Assembly: GCA_024277285.1 (NCBI GenBank)
Contig: JAJRVM010000381.1
Span: forward strand, 1 to 8,939
DNA from: Planctomycetota bacterium
GTDB lineage: Bacteria; Planctomycetota; Planctomycetia; Pirellulales; Pirellulaceae
DNA length: 8,939 nt
Reading direction: 5' to 3'
Made by a program: the position numbers and the translations under genes. Below, in pieces: positions 1 through 4,698 of the stretch (the first letter of the stretch is position 1; each line of letters opens with the position of its first letter). The notes below the pieces were generated by a model. The model was not told where the DNA came from and did no database searches. It was given only the letters and a program-made list of their open reading frames with translations.

Positions 1-114
1 AATTCGGCCGGATTACTTGTTGTGGAGTCCGAGCGTTGATCCGCATAGGCGGGGAGCAAGGCCCACAAGGCGGTCTTCATTGACCCGCCTAGTAGCGAGC
101 AATCCGGCCGAATT
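1..114. repeat. MITE-like or structured element with 14-bp inverted ends
   Basis: The first 14 bases (AATTCGGCCGGATT) are the exact reverse complement of positions 101-114. A second inverted pair is nested inside: TAGGCGGG at 46-53 and CCCGCCTA at 84-91. The whole stretch could fold as a long hairpin with an outer and an inner stem, or be a small non-autonomous element with terminal inverted repeats. Each 14-mer is also nearly palindromic around CGGCCG, so part of the symmetry is built in. The window begins exactly at the left arm, so target-site duplications and any longer arms cannot be seen. No protein is supported inside it. A structured RNA is the other possible reading. Confidence 0.45.
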
Positions 115-173
115 GCTTTCTTGGCGCTGCAGCCAATCACCACGGCCGGGCCTGCTCGCCGAAAGGAAATCAG

Positions 174-356
174 ATGTCAACGAGACTGTCAACGAGACTG
201 AGCACATTACCCGAAGACGACCTGATCATGTTTCGTCGCGACGACGGAACGGTCGACGGAGTAGCTCGCGTGCCGGACGGCGATGATTATGTCGCTCGAT
301 ACAACCGCAGCGTGCTGTCTGGAATGACCGGCACGGTCGCCGAGGTCGTGAGGTAG
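174..356 (+). CDS. Possible small acidic protein, 60 aa, unknown
   Basis: A short reading frame with a reasonable ribosome site: AAGGAA lies about 8 bases before the ATG. I do not recognise the protein. The N-terminus repeats STRL, because the DNA has a perfect 12-bp tandem duplication (TCAACGAGACTG at 177-188 and 189-200). The body is rich in Asp and Val/Gly (PEDD, RRDDGTVDG, PDGDD), with no signal peptide or membrane segment. Longer frames on the other strand overlap it, and the neighbourhood is full of gene debris, so it may be spurious or the tail of a broken gene. Confidence 0.3.
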   Translation: MSTRLSTRLSTLPEDDLIMFRRDDGTVDGVARVPDGDDYVARYNRSVLSGMTGTVAEVVR

Positions 357-363
357 GGTGAGG

Positions 364-387
364 GTGAGTGAGAGTGAGTGAGAGTGA
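364..387. repeat. Purine-rich 10-bp tandem repeat
   Basis: The unit GTGAGTGAGA is repeated 2.4 times, directly after the stop of the possible small ORF and preceded by related GGGTGA units. One strand carries almost only purines and T in GTGA steps. It looks like a slippage-generated microsatellite in non-coding DNA. No function is evident. Confidence 0.6.
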
Positions 388-462
388 TGTGGCATTGACC
401 ACAGCGGCCGGCGGGTGACCTGTGTGGTGACCTGCTGGCCGTTTTGTTTTGCGCGTTGGTTG

Positions 463-494
463 GTGAATCGCGCGGGTGATTCGCCGCGATTCAC
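463..494. repeat. Perfect 10-bp inverted repeat (hairpin)
   Basis: GTGAATCGCG at 463-472 is the exact reverse complement of CGCGATTCAC at 485-494, with a 12-base loop. No T-run follows on either strand, so it is not a standard intrinsic terminator. The surrounding 357-631 stretch holds no gene I can support. The hairpin could be an operator, a REP-like palindrome or part of a decayed element. Confidence 0.5.
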
Positions 495-631
495 TGGAGG
501 CGTCTGACGCCACCCCCTCTGCAGGGCCCCGCCTATTTCCCGGTGTTTCCGCACTTTTTGAGATATTTTCAGGATTTCCCGATTTAGTCCTTAGCCTGTC
601 GGTAAGCCGGTTACGGGCAACGACTTGCGAC

Positions 632-660
632 AAAAAAAAGATGCCGAAATTAGCATCTTT
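632..660 (-). terminator. Intrinsic terminator right after the tRNA half
   Basis: On the minus strand AAAGATGC (660-653) pairs with GCATCTTT (644-637) around an 8-base loop, and the 3' arm leads into an unbroken run of eight T residues (639-632). This is a classic Rho-independent terminator. Its 5' arm begins with the AAA that is also the end of the tRNA anticodon loop, so the terminator is fused directly onto the truncated tRNA. Confidence 0.8.
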
Positions 661-697
661 AGCAAACCCGCGCTTTCGACCACTCAGCCACCTCTCC
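658..697 (-). tRNA. Truncated tRNA-Ser(GCU): 5' half only
   Basis: Read on the minus strand from 697, the sequence starts GGAGAGG (acceptor 5' arm), then TGGCTGAGTGGTCGAAAGC (D arm with the GGT and CGA positions typical of serine tRNAs), then GCGGG and the anticodon loop TTGCTAA with anticodon GCT. From that point the match stops. The 3' anticodon arm should read close to ACCCGC but reads AGATGC, and no long variable arm, TTCGA T-loop or CCTCTCC acceptor arm follows. A terminator hairpin takes their place. I found no displaced 3' half between 1 and 630, which argues against an intron within that range. It therefore cannot make a normal tRNA. It is either a deletion remnant or a short expressed tRNA-like RNA, since a possible promoter and a terminator bracket it. 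Confidence 0.75.
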
Positions 698-730
698 GGG
701 TCGTTCTAAGTAGCGATCGTAAGTTGTGTT

Positions 731-760
731 TATATAACGACTTGCGTGTGTGTCGTTGAA
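731..760 (-). promoter_or_regulatory. Possible promoter for the tRNA half
   Basis: On the minus strand TTCAAC (760-755) and TATATA (736-731) are separated by 18 bases, an acceptable sigma-70-like layout with a good -10 and a weak -35. Transcription would start near 724, about 27 bases before the tRNA 5' end. Planctomycete promoters are poorly conserved, so this is only suggestive. Confidence 0.35.
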
Positions 761-895
761 CGTTCGTTTGCGGTGTACGCACTTGACCGTAGCCATGAGG
801 CTGACACTCGTTTTGACACCTGACTTACCATGTTGTGTACTTTCACACAGGTTTTGGTGCCCAACACGTCAAAGTCTAGTGATTCATCATCGGTT

Positions 896-928
896 AGCAA
901 GCCCAAGAAGCCTTACGAGGACTTTCCT
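896..928 (+). pseudogene. Fragment like the N-terminus of a planctomycete integrase
   Basis: The translated peptide SKPKKPYEDFP resembles the start of tyrosine-recombinase-type integrases that I recall from planctomycetes, where KPxKPYxDFPLFPH is followed by a basic KKIRGK segment. Here the match ends after DFP, and the next codons do not give that continuation in this frame. It lies in a 68-codon open frame from 830 to 1036 whose second half matches a different protein. It is a scrap, not a working gene. The call rests on one short motif recalled from memory and could be coincidence. Confidence 0.35.
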
Positions 929-967
929 CCCGGTTTCCCAATCGCGATGGAGAATCGTTCGGCATCG

Positions 968-1036
968 CGCACTGAGTTCATCGAGCGATTCCTGCGGCAC
1001 ATGCTGCCCTGCGGTTTCCATAACAAAAGACGCTAG
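968..1036 (+). pseudogene. IS91-type (Y2) transposase fragment
   Basis: The peptide RTEFIERFLRHMLPCGFHNKRR resembles the segment EFxRRFLxHVLPxGFxxIRxYG that is characteristic of IS91-family transposases, just after their core domain. The frame then meets TAG at 1034-1036, exactly where family members have a Tyr codon (RRYG), and Gly is the next codon after the stop. A TAC-to-TAG change therefore looks likely. Neither the catalytic tyrosines nor any other part of the transposase is present nearby. It is fused in frame to the recombinase-like scrap upstream, with no start of its own. Confidence 0.55.
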
Positions 1037-1075
1037 GGGTCTGCGGCTATCGCGCGTGCGCACGCACGAGGATGT

Positions 1076-1225
1076 CTATTTGGATGGTCTCAGGCGATCT
1101 TGGCCGAGCAAGCGACGGCGTGCGCGCTGAGGGTCGTAGTGTCGAGGCGACACGCGCATCCAAAGACACGCTTCTGCGCCACGCCGGGGCAAGGCAAGTA
1201 CCGTTGGCGAGCGGGGACGAATCAT
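1076..1225 (-). CDS. Doubtful small ORF with a strong ribosome site, 49 aa
   Basis: The ATG at 1225 is preceded on the minus strand by AAGGAGG with a 7-base spacer, a near-perfect Shine-Dalgarno sequence. An AT-rich TATATATA lies about 80 bases further upstream. The predicted product is Arg-rich (PRRG, QRARRR) and matches nothing I know. High Arg content is also what random GC-rich DNA yields. The rest of 1037-1507 holds no gene I can support, only a 14-bp palindrome at 1371-1384. Confidence 0.2.
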   Translation of the reverse strand: MIRPRSPTVLALPRRGAEACLWMRVSPRHYDPQRARRRLLGQDRLRPSK

Positions 1226-1507
1226 GCAAACGCCTCCTTCCAGCGCGCATCCCGCCAGAGCATCCTGAAAAAGCCCCCTGCACCGACAATGCGTCATGCA
1301 AGTATATATATTGTCCCAGCACACGACGTCCGGCATTCACACCCGCTTTTTCAGCACGCTCCTCTGGGATTGCGGTTAACCGCATCTGCACACCACCGCG
1401 CTACCGGTCCGCGAAGCGGTAACCTTGTACATGCTCGGGAAAAACAGAAGCCGGACTTTTGCGGCGAAGCTTGTGCGGCCATGTCGACCGAAACCAAATC
1501 GATTGGG

Positions 1508-1693
1508 ATGATGGCCCAGTTCCGGTCGTTCGTCGATCCGCTGATCATCATGTTGGCGCCCGGAGGCGAGGCAATGATCCCGCTGGCGCGCGCCCTGATC
1601 GGCGGTATGCTCGTTTCGACCCTGCTGACCCTGTTCCTTGTTCCGTGTGTCTACACGCTCGTCAAACGAGATCGACCACAGGTCGCTGCATGA
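1508..1693 (+). pseudogene. RND efflux permease C-terminus with internal deletion
   Basis: The frame reads MMAQFRSFVDPLIIMLA and then PGGEAMIPLARALIGG, LLTLFLVPCVYTLVKR and a stop at 1691. The first block is the conserved QFRSFxDPLIIM segment of AcrB/CusA/MdtB-type RND pumps. The second is the last transmembrane helix region of the same family. In intact pumps about 90-100 residues separate them, including the NSILLV transmembrane stretch and the RPILMTSL motif. Here they are joined directly at about 1558/1559, so roughly 280-300 bp have been lost in frame. Nothing upstream of 1508 matches an RND protein, so most of the gene is also gone. No pump could be made. It is the relic of a heavy-metal or drug efflux gene within the decayed region. 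Confidence 0.8.
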
Positions 1694-1724
1694 CGCAGTG
1701 TGGCACGGCACTCCGCATTCACCC

Positions 1725-1739
1725 ACGCGCGGAGCGCGT
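1725..1739 (-). terminator. Weak hairpin after the dehydrogenase gene
   Basis: ACGCGC and GCGCGT form a perfect 6-bp stem around GGA, five bases beyond the minus-strand stop of the Gfo/Idh/MocA gene. There is no T-run, so it would be a poor intrinsic terminator. It lies between two convergent units. Confidence 0.25.
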
Positions 1740-1744
1740 CACGC

Positions 1745-3121
1745 TCAGAAAACTTTTGTGATCCCTGGCATGGCAGCGACGTAGCTGCCGTCAGGCAACG
1801 GTAGCACAGGTGGCTCGGCGTCCAGGGCGTAGCGGTCCGGAGCCAGGCGTTGGGTGGCGGCGGTCGCCTGGTCCCAAGTGACCTGATTGCCCGAGTAGGT
1901 GGCCATACGGCCCATCACGGCCGTCATGCTACTGGTAGCGCCGTAGTCGGCTTCCATCCGGTAGGGCCCGTCGCCAAGGATGCTCGTGGCTAGATCTTCG
2001 TGTTCCTGCTGATAGGGATTGATGGCACGCAGTTTTCGCGATCGCATCTCGCGCGGACCGACCTTCCCCATCCCCCACGCGCCGGTGCCGATCGTCATGT
2101 CGCCCTTGGTGCCCTGAACGTTGTCGGAGACATGGCTCCAGGTGCCGGGCTGTTGCCGGGCCTGGCAGTAGAAGCGTACTCCGTCCGCGTACTCAAACTC
2201 GATAAAATGATGGTCCCAGATATCGCCGTTGCCGGGACCGATCCGAACCTGCCGTCCTCCCATTCCGTTGGCGCGCACCGGATGGGCGTCCATGACCCAA
2301 TTGGCCACGTCGATCTCATGTGTGGCCTGCTCCACGAGGTGGTCGCCGCAGAGCCAGCAGAAGACGCCCCAATGGCGGATCTGATACTCCATTTCGCTCA
2401 TGTCGTCGGGTTTGAGTTTCCCGGCGCGACCGCCGAATGGCATGTTGAAATAAGTGCGCAGCAGGGAAACGGTTCCGATCTGGCCGTCGCGAATCCTCTG
2501 GATCGCTTCCAAGTAGTTCTGCTGGTGCCGACGCTGCAGGCCGACGACGACCGAGAGTTTCTTCTGCCGAGCGGTCTTGTTGGCCGCCAAGAGCGTGCGG
2601 TATCCCGGCGCATCAATACAGAGCGGCTTCTCCATGAAGACATGTTTGCCGGCTTCGATGGCGGCGGCATAGTGTATTGGCCGAAAATGCGGCGGCGTGG
2701 TCAAAAGGACCATGTCGACGTCCGCTTCGATCACTTTTCGGTACGCATCGAATCCAGTAAAACACCGCTCGGCTGGCACGTCGATGCGGCGGTTGACGTC
2801 GGGGTATTTTCGCAGATTCTTCAGGCTGATTTGAATGCGTTCAGGGAACAGGTCGCCGACGGCGACCAGCTGTACCGGTGCCTTGACGCTCAGCGCCTCC
2901 TTGCAGGCCCCGGTTCCGCGGTTGCCGCAACCGATGAAGCCGATGCGGATCACCTCGGACCCGGTCACGTGCGCCGTGCGCGCGAGCTTTGGCCAGCTTG
3001 CCAGCGCGCTGGCCGTTAACACGCTGGCGGTACCTTTCAAGAAGCGGCGCCGCGATACGTCGGGAACACGCGCGCATGACCCAGAACTCGATGGTGCAGA
3101 ACTCGATGGTACGGGATGCAT
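1745..3121 (-). CDS. Tat-exported Gfo/Idh/MocA family oxidoreductase
   Basis: This 458-residue protein is an NAD(P)-dependent dehydrogenase of the Gfo/Idh/MocA type, which oxidises or reduces sugars, inositols and their derivatives. Residues 24-30 (RRRFLKG) followed by a hydrophobic stretch form a twin-arginine signal, so the enzyme is probably folded with cofactor and exported. The Rossmann loop GFIGCGNRGTG is at 61-71, the EKP motif typical of the family at 164-166, and the active-site HEIDVANW segment at 268-275. The C-terminal half is the usual alpha/beta substrate domain, and the length is normal for the planctomycete Tat-bearing subgroup. The start is supported by GGAG 8 bases upstream. 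It lies 16 bp behind the preceding gene, so the two form an operon. The first 20 residues are odd, with an imperfect PSSSA/PSSSG repeat made by a 15-bp-period DNA duplication at 3082-3110. The substrate cannot be told from the sequence. Confidence 0.9.
   Translation of the reverse strand: MHPVPSSSAPSSSGSCARVPDVSRRRFLKGTASVLTASALASWPKLARTAHVTGSEVIRIGFIGCGNRGTGACKEALSVKAPVQLVAVGDLFPERIQISLKNLRKYPDVNRRIDVPAERCFTGFDAYRKVIEADVDMVLLTTPPHFRPIHYAAAIEAGKHVFMEKPLCIDAPGYRTLLAANKTARQKKLSVVVGLQRRHQQNYLEAIQRIRDGQIGTVSLLRTYFNMPFGGRAGKLKPDDMSEMEYQIRHWGVFCWLCGDHLVEQATHEIDVANWVMDAHPVRANGMGGRQVRIGPGNGDIWDHHFIEFEYADGVRFYCQARQQPGTWSHVSDNVQGTKGDMTIGTGAWGMGKVGPREMRSRKLRAINPYQQEHEDLATSILGDGPYRMEADYGATSSMTAVMGRMATYSGNQVTWDQATAATQRLAPDRYALDAEPPVLPLPDGSYVAAMPGITKVF
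3082..3110. repeat. Two-copy 15-bp-period tandem repeat
   Basis: CAGAACTCGATGGT occurs at 3082-3095 and again at 3097-3110. On the minus strand it encodes the Ser-rich leader ahead of the Tat motif. It adds five residues without breaking the frame, a sign of recent local duplication. Confidence 0.7.
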
Positions 3122-3137
3122 GGCAACGACTCCGTGA

Positions 3138-4130
3138 TTAGGATGCCAGATCGGCCTTCGGGACTTTTCCGTATCGGCGCGCGGCTTCGACGTTCAACAT
3201 GATTTCATCGACATAGCGAGGGAACATGCCGACGATAACACCGTCGATGGGCTTGATGTTGGTGAAGGCGTTTTTGAATGCCTCGCGGACGCGGCGTTCG
3301 TTCAAGCATGCCCGGCCCGCTGCCAGAATCTTGAAGCCGAAGCAAGGCTGTTTGACCTGACGAATCACCTCGGTCATCGTCGTGGGGTCGTCCTTGTAGA
3401 ACGCGTAATGCGTCATGTCGAGTGTACAGACTGGCGGGACTGCTTCCATTGCGCCGGGGACATTGTCGCGCGTGATGAAGTAGAAACAGGTCATAAAGAA
3501 GTCGACATCCCAACCCTCATCGGCGATGCGTTTGATGCAGTCGGGGTTGTGAGCCGAGACACCGGCCATGATGCCGGCGTCGTGCACGGCCTTGACGAAG
3601 TCATGCACCTGCTGGTGTTTCCCTTGAGCGAAGAGTCGATCAGTCACTCCGCCGTGGTGTACCAGGGCGATCGGTTGCACGCTACTAATCGCGTCCTTGA
3701 TCGTGGTGACGTCGGTGTGCAGTCCGAAGTAGGACAGTTTTACGCCGCGGTCCCGGGCGATTCGCAAGTATTCGGACTTCTGATAATTTGAAAACTGGTG
3801 CGTCGTGATTCCCGCACGCTCGCAGTTTTGCAGAAACTCGACCTGTCGGTCCTGGGTGAAGTATTCCTTCATGCAATTGGTTGCGTGTGCTCCTTGATAC
3901 GAGTACCCGTTGAGCGGGTTGGCGCCGGCAACCAGGCGGCTGACGCGGTGCGAGCCAAGTTGAATCGAAGGCAACGGCTTTGCCGCAGCCGCTCTTGCGG
4001 TCGGCTGCGCGGCGTTGGCGCTTGACTCCATTTGGCTACGCAGCATCGGCACGGCCGCCGCCGCAGCGCCAACAGCCGCCGTGCTCTTGAAGAAATCGCG
4101 ACGCGATACGCTGGCTTTGCCTTTTTGCAT
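3138..4130 (-). CDS. Tat-exported aldo/keto-reductase-like TIM-barrel protein
   Basis: The 330-residue product begins with a twin-arginine signal (SRRDFFKST, residues 9-17) followed by an Ala-rich hydrophobic stretch, then an Ala/Pro-rich linker to about residue 53. The rest reads like an aldo/keto-reductase barrel: LGSHRVSRLVAGANPLNG (58-75) matches the usual first strand, AGITTHQFSNY (106-116) the second, IALVHHGG (154-161) the fourth, GVSAHN (190-195) a later strand, and FKILAAGR with DGVIVGM (266-302) the last strands. The usual catalytic Asp and Lys seem to be replaced (Gln112 and Phe136 by my hand alignment), while the His position (His158) is kept. Many residues conserved among AKRs are absent, so the specific reaction is unknown, and a sugar isomerase-type barrel is an alternative. 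AAAGGA lies 8 bases before the ATG. It is the first gene of the operon, so a joint role with the following dehydrogenase in carbohydrate turnover is likely. Confidence 0.7.
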   Translation of the reverse strand: MQKGKASVSRRDFFKSTAAVGAAAAAVPMLRSQMESSANAAQPTARAAAAKPLPSIQLGSHRVSRLVAGANPLNGYSYQGAHATNCMKEYFTQDRQVEFLQNCERAGITTHQFSNYQKSEYLRIARDRGVKLSYFGLHTDVTTIKDAISSVQPIALVHHGGVTDRLFAQGKHQQVHDFVKAVHDAGIMAGVSAHNPDCIKRIADEGWDVDFFMTCFYFITRDNVPGAMEAVPPVCTLDMTHYAFYKDDPTTMTEVIRQVKQPCFGFKILAAGRACLNERRVREAFKNAFTNIKPIDGVIVGMFPRYVDEIMLNVEAARRYGKVPKADLAS

Positions 4131-4194
4131 CGAAGCTGTCCTTTAAGTAAGAACCAGAACCGAGTTTGCGTTACCATGGGTGGGCGAAAATTCT

Positions 4195-4220
4195 CAGAGC
4201 CCATCGGGAAACGGGCTCTG
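4195..4220 (-). promoter_or_regulatory. Leader hairpin upstream of the oxidoreductase operon
   Basis: CAGAGCCC at 4195-4202 pairs exactly with GGGCTCTG at 4213-4220, giving an 8-bp stem with a 10-base loop. On the minus strand it is followed by AGAATTTT, a weak T-rich tail, and it ends about 65 bases before the operon start codon. It could be an attenuator, an operator palindrome or the terminator of something lost upstream. Confidence 0.4.
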
Positions 4221-4698
4221 GACCATCCGCTCGACAACGCCTTGCCGTGAATCCAACGCCTTGATTCTGAGCGGGTTCATGCGGCGTGTCAACGCTCAGG
4301 CCTCTCCAACCGGGCTTTCATTGCATGGTTTGTCGGTAGCCGTTCTCGGTTACGCCTGTTGAAAAATGCCAAGGAACGCAGCTATACACGAATGGAAGGC
4401 AGATAGAATGTGTCGATTAACAGATTTGGGCACTTGATTCCGAAGGCCAGAAAGGCACGCGTCAGTTGGCACGCGATCAGGTTGCTGCGGTGTCCAACGT
4501 CGTGAATGATCGAAAATACCGGCAAAAACGGTAACTTCTGGATACGATTCAAGCGGCAAGCTATATTTGTCCGAGAGACGCTGCTTATCGGATTTGTGGA
4601 GGCGTGCTATCGGTTCGTTCTGAGCTGAATTCGCCTGGCGGAAGCTGTCCACGGCAACCGCGTGCTGACCTTGATGATACACCTGGGAGTTTGGTTTC
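4221..4698. other. Intergenic stretch without a supported gene
   Basis: This 478-bp gap separates two divergently transcribed units, so it must hold promoters for both, but I see no convincing -35/-10 pair. Open frames cross it on the minus strand. One, at about 4378-4610, gives a short peptide with HDVGHRSNLIAC and a hydrophobic tail but no start codon. None resembles a family I know. Composition is slightly less GC-rich than the flanking genes. Confidence 0.5.

Noticed and set aside
1..630. Intron or split-tRNA explanation for the serine tRNA half
   Set aside because: No TTCGA T-loop, matching acceptor arm or anticodon 3' arm could be found on the minus strand between 1 and 630, and a terminator follows the 5' half at once.
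226..633. Minus-strand frames of 115 and 135 codons in the left region
   Set aside because: Low-complexity Ser/Thr/His/Leu runs come from the GTGA microsatellite; no motif or ribosome site supports them.
1371..1384. 14-bp perfect palindrome TGCGGTTAACCGCA
   Set aside because: A palindrome this long is expected about once by chance in 9 kb, and it is not placed before a supported gene.
2000..3019. Long plus-strand frame of 339 codons opposite the Gfo/Idh/MocA gene
   Set aside because: It is antisense to a gene with clear family motifs, has no ribosome site and no recognisable product; high GC makes such shadow frames common.
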